Origin: Streptomyces sp. NBC_01314
GTDB lineage: Bacteria; Actinomycetota; Actinomycetes; Streptomycetales; Streptomycetaceae
Direction of reading: 5' to 3'
Length of the DNA stretch: 64,000 nucleotides
Assembly: GCF_041435215.1 (NCBI RefSeq)
Contig: NZ_CP108394.1
Span: 2,976,001 to 3,040,000, forward strand
Part shown: piece after piece, positions 52,444 through 62,100 of the stretch
Position numbering within the stretch: position 1 is the first letter of the stretch
Layout of the letters: each line of letters begins with the position of its first letter
The notes under the pieces: model-generated
Databases searched by the model: none
What the model saw: only the letters and a program-made list of their open reading frames with translations
What the model was told of the DNA's origin: nothing
Translations under genes and position numbers: made by a program

Positions 52444-53367
52444 ATGAAGTCCCAGCCGGATCTGAAGCTTTTGTCCACGTTCATGGCCGTGGTGGACCGT
52501 GGCTCCATGGCCGAGGCCGCGGCGGCCCTCGGCTACGTACCCTCCGCGGTGTCCCAGCACATCGCCGCCCTGGAGCGTGACATGGGCATCGAGCTGGTCG
52601 TCCGCCGCCCCGGCAGCCGGCTGATCCTGACCGCGGCCGGCCGCTCCCTCGCGCAAGCGACCGAGACGCTCTTCGATGCGACCGCCCGATTCCAGGACGC
52701 TGCCAACGGCATCTCGAACCATGTAATCGCCGAATTGCGCGTCGGCGCCTACCCCAGCGCGATGAGCCACCTGCTCCCCGCAATTCTGTCCGCTCTCAAG
52801 CCCCGCGGCCGTGGCCCCCGCATCCGCCTCATCATCGTGGAGACGGACAAAGGGTTGCCTAAGGTCAAATCAGGAGACCTCGACCTGCTCATCGCCTACC
52901 GATACCTGCCCGAGGACCCACCGGCCGATTCCGGAGAATGGACCATCACCCCCCTGGGGCACGAGCCGCTGGTCCTCGTCACGGGCACACGGCCGGGCCG
53001 TCGCCCGTTGGAACTGGCGGAATGCCTTGAGATGGAATGGACCTCGGGCCACGCACACAGCCCCGATCGGCGTCTGCTGCATCGCTGGGCCGGAGAACTG
53101 GGGATCTCTCCCGACGTCACGCTGGAAACCGAGGACCTGCACAGCATGCTGGCCATGATCAGAGCCGGTCTGGCGGTGGGCCTGATCCCTGCCACTCTCA
53201 TCAGCCCAGAGAGCGACCGGTCCGGAGCCGAACGGGTGGTCCTTCCACCCGGAGCCACGCCCCTGCACCGCGAGATCCTCGCCGTGAGCAGACCCGGAAC
53301 CCGCCCCCCGATCACCAACGAGTTGGTCACGCTGCTGATCGAGGCTTTGAAGAGCGTGCAGTTGTAG
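52444..53367 (+). CDS. LysR-family transcriptional regulator
   Basis: A 307-aa protein. LKLLSTFMAVVDRGSMAEAA, AALGYVPSAVSQHIAALERD is the LysR winged helix. The rest is the effector domain (LLIAYRYLPEDP, LVTGTRPGRRPLELAECLEM, AMIRAGLAVGLIPATLI). ATG 52444. It is divergent from the aminotransferase gene across 172 nt, the standard LysR-target arrangement. The inducer is unknown. The 53368-53614 gap downstream has no gene. Confidence 0.9.
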   Translation: MKSQPDLKLLSTFMAVVDRGSMAEAAAALGYVPSAVSQHIAALERDMGIELVVRRPGSRLILTAAGRSLAQATETLFDATARFQDAANGISNHVIAELRVGAYPSAMSHLLPAILSALKPRGRGPRIRLIIVETDKGLPKVKSGDLDLLIAYRYLPEDPPADSGEWTITPLGHEPLVLVTGTRPGRRPLELAECLEMEWTSGHAHSPDRRLLHRWAGELGISPDVTLETEDLHSMLAMIRAGLAVGLIPATLISPESDRSGAERVVLPPGATPLHREILAVSRPGTRPPITNELVTLLIEALKSVQL

Positions 53368-53614
53368 AGATCGAGAAGGAACCCGCAGGTCAGACCAGGA
53401 CTCGTCCCGGCACAGCGCGACGAAGCAGGAAGCCACGGATTCCCCTCCGAACCCCGTGCCGCGTAGCGGCACAGCAACAGACGGGAAGGCCAGAATCCTC
53501 GGGCTTCAGCCCGAGAAGCAGTCAACAAGTGACCCTCCAAACAGAAGGAGCAGCCTGACCAGCGGCTACAGACACAGGACGGGGAATTTCGAATCAGGCG
53601 TGGAGGGGTGGGAC

Positions 53615-53648
53615 GGGGCGGCTGCCAGGGGGAAGTGGCAGCCGCCCC
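53615..53648 (-). terminator. Terminator of the GH43-RICIN gene
   Basis: Perfect 13-bp inverted repeat (53615-53627 with 53636-53648) with an 8-nt loop, 9 nt past the stop of the minus-strand gene. Confidence 0.88.
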
Positions 53649-53657
53649 TCGGGGGAC

Positions 53658-55145
53658 TCAGGCGACGGGCCTGAGCTGCCATTGCTGGCAGTTGTTGTTC
53701 AGCCAGGTCCACTGGCGGATGTCGGTGCCGTTGGCGGTGCCGCAGTTGGCGACGTCGGCGACCTTGCCGGTGGCCTGGTTGACGATCCGGACGTAGTCGC
53801 CGGCGGCCGTGTACACGAGGCGGTACTTCTGGCAGTTGTTGTTCAGCCAGGTCCACTGGCGGATGTCGGTGCCGTCGGCGGAGCCGCAGCCGGCGATGTC
53901 CATGACCTTGCCGGTGGCGACGTTCACGAGCCGACTGGTGTCGTTGCCCTGGTCCTCGATGCGCCACTTCTGGTTGGCGCCGGTGTGGCAGGCCCACTGC
54001 TGGATGTTGGTGCCGTCGGCGGTGTCGCCGTTCGCGACGTCCAGGCACTTGCCGCTGTTGCGGTTGACGAGCTGGTAGGCGGTGGGAGTGGCCGCCGTCT
54101 CGCCGGAGGGTCCGGGCAGGGTCGTACCGAGGGCGACCGGGGTGCCGAAGTCCGGGGTGCCGTCGGCGTTCCAGGTGAACTTCTGGGCGCGGGTGGTGCG
54201 GCCGTTGCCGCAGCCGCCGTTCGCGGTGTTGTTGGCGTGGTAGACGATCCAGTTCTCGGTGCCGTCCGGAGAGGTGAAGAACCCATTGTGGCCGGGGGCG
54301 TAGACGCCCGCCGCGTCATCGCGCTGGAAGACCGGGGTCTGCTTCTTCGTCCAGGACGACGCCAGCAGCGGATCGCTGCCGGTGAGCTCCAGTTGGCCCA
54401 GCTTGTAGTCCGGGGTGGAGCAGGAGCTCGCGGAGAAGGAGAGGAACGTGCGGCCGTCGTGGTAAAGCGGCTCGGGACCCTCGTTGACGGGTGAGCCTGA
54501 GGTCTCCCAGCTCAGGGTGGGGCTGGAGATGACGGTGAAGGTCTGACTGGCGAGCGTGTAGGGGTTGCTCATGGGGGCGATGACCAGGCTCTGCTTGCTG
54601 CCGCCGATGAAGCCGCTGCCCACGAGGTAGAGCTTGTCGTCGTGTCGCAGGACGGAGGCGTCGATGAGCCAGCCGCCCGGGGTGAGGTTGGAGCCGGTGA
54701 GGGTGTTCTTGTAGGTGTACGGACCCATGGGGTCACTGCCGGCGCTCTCCAGGACATGCGTGCGCTGGGAGTCGCAGCAGGCGACTCCGGCGCGGGCGGC
54801 GGAGTAGTAGAGGTACCACTTGCCGTCGATGAAGTGCATCTCGGGGGCCCAGATGTTGTTGTTCCGGGCCGGATCGGTGTCGCTCCAGACCTGGACGCTG
54901 GGGGCGGTGGAGAGCCCGGCCAGGGTCGGCGACTTACGCATGGTCAGGACGCCGGTGAAGGTCGTGGTGATCAGGTAGTAGTTGCCGTCGTGGTACTCCA
55001 GCCATGGGTCGGCGCCCTTCTGCGACTTGACCGGGTTGGTGAACGGCCGGCCGTCGGCGGCGCCGGCGGGCTGCGTGGTGACGAGCGGCGCGAGCAGGGC
55101 CAGCAGAGCTGCCCAGAGTATGAGCCAGTGACGGGTGCGAAGCAC
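53658..55145 (-). CDS. Secreted GH43 glycosidase with RICIN-type lectin domain
   Basis: About 495 aa. A signal peptide (HWLILWAALLALLAPLVTTQ, AGAA cleavage). The five-bladed GH43 domain has the base Asp in KGADPWLEYHDGNYYLITTT, the modulator Asp in WLIDASVLRHDD and the acid Glu in SPVNEGPEPLYHDGRTF. Residues about 355-495 are a RICIN (CBM13) trefoil with QxW repeats (GTNIQQWACH, GTDIRQWTW twice). Likely an alpha-L-arabinofuranosidase or related exo-enzyme on plant polysaccharide. GTG 55145 follows AAGGGGA; ATG 55175 is an alternative. Confidence 0.88.
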   Translation of the reverse strand: MLRTRHWLILWAALLALLAPLVTTQPAGAADGRPFTNPVKSQKGADPWLEYHDGNYYLITTTFTGVLTMRKSPTLAGLSTAPSVQVWSDTDPARNNNIWAPEMHFIDGKWYLYYSAARAGVACCDSQRTHVLESAGSDPMGPYTYKNTLTGSNLTPGGWLIDASVLRHDDKLYLVGSGFIGGSKQSLVIAPMSNPYTLASQTFTVISSPTLSWETSGSPVNEGPEPLYHDGRTFLSFSASSCSTPDYKLGQLELTGSDPLLASSWTKKQTPVFQRDDAAGVYAPGHNGFFTSPDGTENWIVYHANNTANGGCGNGRTTRAQKFTWNADGTPDFGTPVALGTTLPGPSGETAATPTAYQLVNRNSGKCLDVANGDTADGTNIQQWACHTGANQKWRIEDQGNDTSRLVNVATGKVMDIAGCGSADGTDIRQWTWLNNNCQKYRLVYTAAGDYVRIVNQATGKVADVANCGTANGTDIRQWTWLNNNCQQWQLRPVA

Positions 55146-55242
55146 GTGAGTCCCCTTCGGCAACAGCGAGTTCATGACGACAGGCACCGCCCCGCCGCGT
55201 GGTGACGGCCGGGCGGTCGGGCACGGCGGGCTCATGCGGGGC

Positions 55243-56637
55243 TCAGTGGACGATGTTGAACGTGGCGTCGGCGCGGCCCGTCGCGGTCGAGATCTCGTCG
55301 AGCCGCAGCACGAAGGCCGAGTGCCGGAGGTAGCGCGTCGGGAACCTGGCCGAGCGGAACGACGACCAGTTCCCGTCGGCGAGGCCGGCGACGCGGGTGA
55401 AGGTGGCGTCGGTGGCGAAGCCCGCCGTGCCGTCGTCGCGGACCACCTTGATCGCGAAGTTCTCCTGCTTCATGTAGTAGCCGGGGAAGTTGACCGACTC
55501 GAAGGACACACCGTCGGTGTCGGACAGGCCGGGTCGCAGCCGCCACTGCGCGTCCTGATAGGGGTCGAAGGGCAGCTCGCTGATGCGGCCGGCGAAGGAC
55601 GCGTGGCGGGCGTAGTGGCCGGGGAAGTTGTACGACTTCAGGAGGTTCCAGCTCGTGCCGCCGTACCGGGCCAGGAGGCGGTCGCGGTCGGCGGCGGTGA
55701 TCGGCTGGACGGTGTTGTGCTTGGCGTTCAGCGGCGCGGTGTACGACTGGCGGCCGACCTTGGTCCACGCTCCCGACACCAGGTCGCCCTGCCACAGGTC
55801 GAACTTCGCGTTGGGGCAGTAGGTGTCACCCCACAGAGACCAGGTGGACGAGGTGAGCGACTTCACCAGCGTGGGGGCCTCGGTGCACCGGTTCTCGGCG
55901 ACGCCCTCGGTGTACTTGGTGAAGCTGCCCGGTTCCACCGACGTCGACCGCGCCCCGGCCAGCCGGCCCGTCGCGTTGCTCTTGTAGTACAGGTAGTTCT
56001 GGCCGTTGACGCCGGTGACGACGTGGGAGTCGAGGATGCCGGAGCCCGTGTCGTAGAACACCACGGGGTCGGTGGCGGTGACGAAGTCGGTCGTGTAGGC
56101 GGCGGCGATCACCGAGTACGAGGAGCCCTCGGGGATGGTGGTGAACGTGATGCCGTAGGCGCTGCGGACCGGGTCCCAGTGGACGGCCGGGGCCCAGCTG
56201 AACGAGTTCGGGTTGGTGCCGTTGACCTTGAGCAGCCGGTCCGCCGACCAGTTCACCAGATCCGGCGAGGTCCAGACGTGGACATTCGGGTTGGCCTTGG
56301 CGAAGCTGCCGCCCACGGCGATGTCGGTCGCGAGCGCGACCCAGCTGCCGTCACGCAGCCGGTACAGGAACGGGTCACGGATGCCTTTGGTGCCCGCGGT
56401 GGGAGTGAGGATCACGTTGTTGTCGTTGAGTGGCGTCCACTCCCGGCCGTCGTCGCTGACGGCGAGGTGCAGGGCGTTGACATTGCCCGCGCCACTGATC
56501 GACTCCTTGAAGTAGCCCATGACGTAGGCGGAGTCGGCGTCCGCCGCTGCGGCCGGCTGCGCGGGTACGGCCACACCCGTGGCCAGCGCCACCAGGGCGA
56601 TCAGGAACGCAGATCTTCGGATCAATCGTGGCAACAT
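55243..56637 (-). CDS. Secreted GH43-like enzyme with AbfB (CBM42) domain
   Basis: A 464-aa protein. Signal peptide (LIRRSAFLIALVALATGVAV, AAAADA). The propeller part includes GTKGIRDPFLYRLRDGSWVA, FSWAPAVHWDPVRSAYGITF and AENRCTEAPTLVKSL. The AbfB trefoil (about 325-464) repeats SYNFPGHYARHASF, SVNFPGYYMKQENF and SARFPTRYLRHSAF, the arabinofuranose-binding CBM42 pattern. It acts outside the cell on arabinose-bearing glycans. ATG 56637 has AGGAGGAAAG. Paralogue of 56841-58271 and in the same orientation. Confidence 0.87.
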   Translation of the reverse strand: MLPRLIRRSAFLIALVALATGVAVPAQPAAAADADSAYVMGYFKESISGAGNVNALHLAVSDDGREWTPLNDNNVILTPTAGTKGIRDPFLYRLRDGSWVALATDIAVGGSFAKANPNVHVWTSPDLVNWSADRLLKVNGTNPNSFSWAPAVHWDPVRSAYGITFTTIPEGSSYSVIAAAYTTDFVTATDPVVFYDTGSGILDSHVVTGVNGQNYLYYKSNATGRLAGARSTSVEPGSFTKYTEGVAENRCTEAPTLVKSLTSSTWSLWGDTYCPNAKFDLWQGDLVSGAWTKVGRQSYTAPLNAKHNTVQPITAADRDRLLARYGGTSWNLLKSYNFPGHYARHASFAGRISELPFDPYQDAQWRLRPGLSDTDGVSFESVNFPGYYMKQENFAIKVVRDDGTAGFATDATFTRVAGLADGNWSSFRSARFPTRYLRHSAFVLRLDEISTATGRADATFNIVH

Positions 56638-56762
56638 ATGCGCTTTCCTCCTGAGAGGCGGTTCATGACGGCCGCGGCGGCGCTGGACCGTGGGCTGCCG
56701 GGACGTGAGAGAAGGTCGGGAAACGGGCGGTGTTTCACTCGCCCGGCATGGCGAGGCGGTGG

Positions 56763-56833
56763 GGGATACCGGCGCCTCCGCCCGCTGGAGGACGGGGGCG
56801 GGTGAGAGGTCGTGGTGAGGGCGCCGGTATCCC
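56763..56833 (-). terminator. Long hairpin after the second AbfB gene
   Basis: A perfect 14-bp outer stem (56763-56776 with 56820-56833) with partly paired G/C-rich interior, starting 8 nt after the stop of the gene ending at 56841. Confidence 0.75.
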
Positions 56834-56840
56834 GGTCGGG

Positions 56841-58271
56841 TCAGCTCGTCAGACGGAAGGTGGCGTCGCCACGTGCTGTCGCGGTGGTGATCGTTGCGAG
56901 CTTCAGCTGGTACGCGTAGTGGCGGATGTACCGGTCGGGGTGGTTGTACGACTGGAAGGAGGACCATGTCGAGTCGGCGAGTCCGGCGACCTGGTTGAAG
57001 GTGGCGTCCTCGGCGAACTGGGTGGTGCGGTCGTTGTAGACGAGCTGGAAGTCGGCTCCGTCGCTGCGCAGGTAGTAGCCGGGGAAGTTGACCGACTCGA
57101 AGGAGACGGTGCCGGAGCCTGCCAGGCCGGGGCGCGGGCGGAACTTGGCGTCGTCGTTGGTGATGCTCTGGTCGATGCGCACGTCGAAGTTGGTGTGCCG
57201 TACGTAGCGGTCCTGGAAGTTGAAGGACTGCAGCCGCTTGGCCGGGACGTTGGCCCAGCGGGCCTGGATCCGGGCGTCCTCGGCGGCCGTCAGGTTCAGG
57301 ATCGAGCCGTGGCGCTTCTTGTTGCCGCCCAGGGAGTACGTTCCCGACGTGGGGAGCTGGTAGCTGCTGGAGACGGACGGGTTGGTCGTCGAGACCGGCA
57401 TGTATCCCTTCCCGGCCGCGTACTGGTCGAGGTAGAGGGTCCACTCGTTGCGGTCGCGGAACTTCATCCACATCGGGCCCTCGACCTGGGAACCGGTCAG
57501 GCCGATGCCGGAGAGGTTGCCGAGGCTGGTCCAGGTGCCCAGGATCGAGTTGCTGCCTTCGAGGGTGATCTGGCCGTCGCCGGAGGCACGCACGTAGCGG
57601 TAGTTGCCGACGCCGGAGGGGACCTCGACGATCTGGGTGTCGATGATGCCCTGGGTGCCGGCGCGGTCGATGTAGAGCTGCGGGGTGGTGATGGTCTGGA
57701 AGTCGGTGGTGCGGGCGTAGTAGATGCGGTGCTTCAGTACGCCGTTGAGGGTGGCGTTGGTCGCCCAGTACAGGACGTAGTCGTTGGTGGCCGGGTTCCA
57801 GATCGCTTCCGGCGCCCAGGCGTTGCGTCCGTCGGGGATGGCGCCGGCGACGTTGAGCAGCCGCGGTGCGGACCAGGTGACCAGGTCGGTGGACTCCCAC
57901 ACCACGAGGTTGCGGCTGCCGTTGGTCATGGAGTCCGACCACGTCTGCCCGCAGCTGATGCACAGGTCGGTCGCGATGATCCAGTACTTGCTGCCGTCGG
58001 GTGAGCGCACCAGTGCGGGGTCGCGCACACCGCGCGTGCCCACGGTCGAGCGCAGGGTCATCCCGCCGCCGTTGAGGTCGGTCCAGTTCAGACCGTCCGC
58101 GCTGTACGAGAAGTACATCTGCTGGCCGGTCGAGCCCTCCCCGATGAAGTGTGTCATCAGGTACCCCGGGTCCGCGGCGGCGGCCCGTTGAGGTGTGGTC
58201 ACGACTTGGGCGGTGAGGAGCAGGCAGGCGGCGACGAATACCGCCGCCAGCCGAGCGAGGACCGCGCGCAT
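56841..58271 (-). CDS. Secreted GH43-like enzyme with AbfB (CBM42) domain, paralogue
   Basis: A 476-aa protein. Signal peptide (VLARLAAVFVAACLLLTAQV). The propeller shows GTRGVRDPALVRSPDGSKYW, GRNAWAPEAIWNPATNDYVL and GSQVEGPMWMKFRDRNEWTL (acid Glu region). The AbfB trefoil repeats SFNFQDRYVRHTNF, SVNFPGYYLRSDGA and SYNHPDRYIRHYAY. Closely related in design to 55243-56637, probably by duplication and divergence. ATG 58271. Divergent from the GH78 gene over an 892-nt spacer that carries two palindromes. Confidence 0.87.
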   Translation of the reverse strand: MRAVLARLAAVFVAACLLLTAQVVTTPQRAAAADPGYLMTHFIGEGSTGQQMYFSYSADGLNWTDLNGGGMTLRSTVGTRGVRDPALVRSPDGSKYWIIATDLCISCGQTWSDSMTNGSRNLVVWESTDLVTWSAPRLLNVAGAIPDGRNAWAPEAIWNPATNDYVLYWATNATLNGVLKHRIYYARTTDFQTITTPQLYIDRAGTQGIIDTQIVEVPSGVGNYRYVRASGDGQITLEGSNSILGTWTSLGNLSGIGLTGSQVEGPMWMKFRDRNEWTLYLDQYAAGKGYMPVSTTNPSVSSSYQLPTSGTYSLGGNKKRHGSILNLTAAEDARIQARWANVPAKRLQSFNFQDRYVRHTNFDVRIDQSITNDDAKFRPRPGLAGSGTVSFESVNFPGYYLRSDGADFQLVYNDRTTQFAEDATFNQVAGLADSTWSSFQSYNHPDRYIRHYAYQLKLATITTATARGDATFRLTS

Positions 58272-58528
58272 ATGTGTTCCTGTCTTTGTGGAGTGCCATG
58301 ATCAGGTGTGCGTGAGGTCGAGGGTGAGGCCCGGCCTGCATGCCGCCGGGGCAGGACCGGATCCCGCGCGAGGTGGGATGTCGCATAGTTCCGGTCAGCG
58401 ACCGAGGAGTCGCGGTTTCCGCCTGAGCGTGGCAGCGACCGGCCCTCGCAGTGACGGGCCGGGTGGCGAAGGCGAAGAGGGCCGGCAGAGCTGTTTCAGG
58501 GGTGAGCCAATCCCCTTCCACGGCCATG

Positions 58529-58544
58529 GTTCGAAAAATCGAAC
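58529..58544. promoter_or_regulatory. Palindrome GTTCGA-AAAA-TCGAAC
   Basis: Perfect 6-bp arms around AAAA, about 258 nt upstream of the GH43 paralogue start, followed by further TTCG repeats. A candidate operator for a sugar-responsive repressor. Confidence 0.4.
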
Positions 58545-59062
58545 ACCGTTCGCAAGTTCGAGCAGAAGATAGATGTCAGCCAAGAACACGTCAATGGAAC
58601 CGGCCGGTTCGATTCATGATTCCGGTGCACCGAGCACCACGGTTCCCGACAGGAAGGGCCGGGCAAGCCTGGTCGTGGTGGCTGTCCGTCCGCATGCCAG
58701 GCTGTTGGCCGAGGTCTCGCCCACTGCCGGGCCGAGATGCACAGCCGGATGGTCCGCGGGGCTGTGCACAGTCCGACCGTAGGCCGCGATCGTCGAACCG
58801 TTCCGCGCCGTTGAGTCGATCACGGAGGTCACGGAAGTCGCGGGTGGCGAACTCGTCGCGGCCATGTCGACCGCCGAGCCGCTGGAGGTCGCGCATCGCA
58901 CGGTCGGCGGCGACACAGGCATCGGTGCGAGGTGTTCCATTCTCCACCCTCTTGAAGTGCGGAGATTTCCCCGCGCGCTCGGGCCGCTCGCGAGAACGCC
59001 GACTGCGCAACCATTGACACAGCGCTGCGAACAGGACAAAGATCTCGCCTGCAACCACGTTA

Positions 59063-59076
59063 TTGAATCGTTTCAA
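59063..59076. promoter_or_regulatory. LacI-type operator TTGAATCGTTTCAA
   Basis: A near-palindrome centred on CG, matching the LacI/GalR operator form TTGAAACGTTTCAA apart from one position, 88 nt upstream of the GH78 start. No LacI gene lies in the window, so the regulator would be encoded elsewhere. Confidence 0.5.
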
Positions 59077-59163
59077 AAGCGCGGAATCTATAATTCCGAT
59101 TCCTCCCCCTCCGGGCTGCCGACGCGGTTGCCACCCTCCCCGCACCTCTCCTAGGAGCCCGCG

Positions 59164-62100
59164 ATGCACGATGTGACGCGCCGGTCCGCTCTGCGTTCGG
59201 CCATAGCCGTGGCCCTGGCCCCCACCCTGGGCTCACTCGTCCTGCCCGGCTTCGCGCCCACCGCGTCCGCCGCGGTCTCGTGGACCGCCAAGTGGATCTG
59301 GGCATCCTCCAGCTCGGCGAACCAGTGGGTGGCCTTCCGCAGAACGATCACCCTGGACTCCGCGCCCTCGAAGGCCGTGACCCAGATCGCGGCGGACTCG
59401 AAGTACTGGCTGTGGGTCAACGGCACCCTCGTCGTCTTCGAAGGCGGCCTCAAGCGCGGCCCGAACCGTACGGACACGTACTACGACGAGATCGACCTCG
59501 CCCCGTACCTGACCAGCGGCAGCAACACGGTGGCGCTGCTGGTCACGTACTTCGGAAAGCAGGGCTTCTCGCACAGCAGCAGCGGCAAGGGCGGACTGCT
59601 GTTCCAGTCCGACATCGAGACCGGTTCGACCACCACCCGGCTGGTCAGCAACACCGGCTGGAAGCACAAGGTCCACCCGGGCTACTCGAACAACACCAGC
59701 GGCACCCAGGTCAACTTCCGGCTGCCGGAATCGAACGTCTACTACGACGCCCGCAACGCCACCGCCATGGCCGACTGGCAGTCCTCCGGCTTCGACGACA
59801 GCTCCTGGAGCGCACCCACCGACTTCGGCGCCGCCGGCGCCGCGCCCTGGAACGGCCTCGTCGAACGGCCGATCCCGCAGATCCGCTACTCCGGCCTGAA
59901 GTCCTACACCAACAACGCCTCGCTCCCGGCCACCGGCCAGGGTTCCACCGCGATCTGGGCCACCCTGCCCTCCAACATCCAGGTCACCCCCTACCTGAAG
60001 GTCGACGCCCCGGCCGGCACCGTGATCGGAATCCAGACCGACCACTACGACGACGGCAAGGGCCTGGTCGGCATCGACCAGGCCACCATCTTCAACGTCC
60101 GCGCCACCTACGTCTGCACCGGCGGAGTCCAGGAGTTCGAGGCGCTGGCCTGGATGAGCGGTACCGCCGTGCGGTACATCATCCCGGCGGGCGTGACCAT
60201 CATCGACCTCAAATACCGGGAGTCCGGCTACGACACCGACTTCGACGGCTCGTTCACCAGCAACGACGCCTTCCTCGACACCGTGTGGACCAAGGCCGCC
60301 CGCACCATGTACGTCAACATGCGGGACAACTACATGGACTGCCCCACCCGCGAGCGTGCCCAGTGGTGGGGCGATGTGGTCAACCAGCTGAAGGAAGGCT
60401 TCTACACCTTCGACACCAACTCCCACGCCCTGGGCAAGAAGGCCATCGCGCAGCTGGCCTCCTGGGCGAAGGACAGCGGAGCGCTCTACTCCCCGATGCC
60501 CTCGACCATCTGGACCGCCGAACTGCCCAACCAGATGCTCGCCTCGGTATGGTCGTTCTGGACCTTCCACCTCTACACCGGCGACACCAGCACCGTCACC
60601 GCCGCCTACCCGGCGGTCAAGAAGTACATGGACCTGTGGAGCCTGGGCAGCGACGGCCTGGTCGCCCACCGCACCGGGGACTGGGACTGGCAGGACTGGG
60701 GCACCAACATCGACACCCGCGTCCTGAACAACGCCTGGTACTACCTGGCCCTGGACACCGCCGCCAAGCTCGCCGACCTCAGCGGCAACACCGCTGACGT
60801 CGCCGGATGGCAGGCCCAGCGCGCCAGCATCAAGGCCAACTTCGACACCCTGCTGTGGAACTCCACGAAGAACGAGTACCGCTCACCCGCCTACAACGGC
60901 GACACCGACGACCGCGCCAACGCCCTCGCCGTCGTCGCGGGCCTGGCCACCCCCAGCCACCACCCGGCGATCACCAACGTGCTGCGCACCCACCGCAATG
61001 CCAGCCCGTACATGGAGTTCTACGTCCTGGAAGCGTTGTACCTGATGGGTGCGGCCACCGTCGCGGAGGAGCGGATGCGCAACCGCTTCGCCGCCCAGGT
61101 CGCCGACCCCGCCTGCCACACCCTGTGGGAGGTGTGGGTCAAGTCGCAAGGCACCGACAACCACGCCTGGAACGGCGGCCCGCTGTACGCCCTGTCCGCC
61201 TACGCCGCGGGTGTGCGCCCCACCACAGCGGGTTGGGAAACCTACGAGGTCATCCCGCAGACCGGCACCCTCACGAAGATCAACACAGTGACGCCGACCG
61301 TCGAGGGAACCATCCGCTTCGGTATCGAGCGCGACGGCACTCAGGTGACCCTCACCCTCACCTCGCCCAGTGGGACGACGGCCCGTGTCGGTGTGCCCAC
61401 CTACGGCGGCTCCCAGCCCGTCATCAAGGCCAACGGCACCACCGTCTTCACCGGCGGCTCCTCCACGGGCAGCGTCAGCGGTCTGAGCTACGACGGCAAG
61501 GACTCCTCGTACGTCTACTTCAAGGTCCAGCCGGGCACCTGGACGTTCACGGCCACAGGCACCGGCCGCCTGGACAACCTGGCCCTGGGCCGGACGGTCA
61601 CCAGCAGCAACAGCCTGGAGAACACCAACTGGGGCAAGAGCCGGCTCACCGACGGCAAACTCACCAGCGTCAGCGGCGCCAGGGGCTACACCAGCAACGA
61701 CTTCGCCTCCGCCGACGTCAGCGCCACCCCCGTCTGGGTCGAGATCGACCTCGGCGCCGACACCGACCTCGACGCCGTACGCCTCTTCCCCCGCACCGAC
61801 ACCCAGGCGGCCGGGGGTGGTACCGCGGGCTTCCCCGTCGACTTCACGATCCAGACCCGCCCCGACGGCTCCAGCACCTACACCACCGCCCGCACCGTCA
61901 CCGCCCAGGCCAACCCCCAGGGGCTCGTCCAGACGTACGGCTTCAAGACCACCACCGCCCGATACGTCCGCCTGCAGGCCACCAAGCTCGGCACCCCCGC
62001 CACCGACGAGTCCACCAAGTTCCGCCTCCAGCTCGCCGAACTCACCGTCCCCACCGCCGCGACGGCCGTCACGGCCAACTACACGCTGGAGAACAGCGAC

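Larger units (their letters stand above)
58272..59163. other. Long divergent control region
   Basis: 892 nt between the GH43 paralogue and the GH78 gene. Both strands have open frames without recognisable families or starts. Two palindromic sites (58529 and 59063) stand out. It may also contain degraded coding sequence. Confidence 0.5.

Noticed and set aside
58591..59169. Possible gene in the glycosidase divergent spacer
   Set aside because: No ribosome binding site, no family pattern, and it would cover the LacI-type operator.
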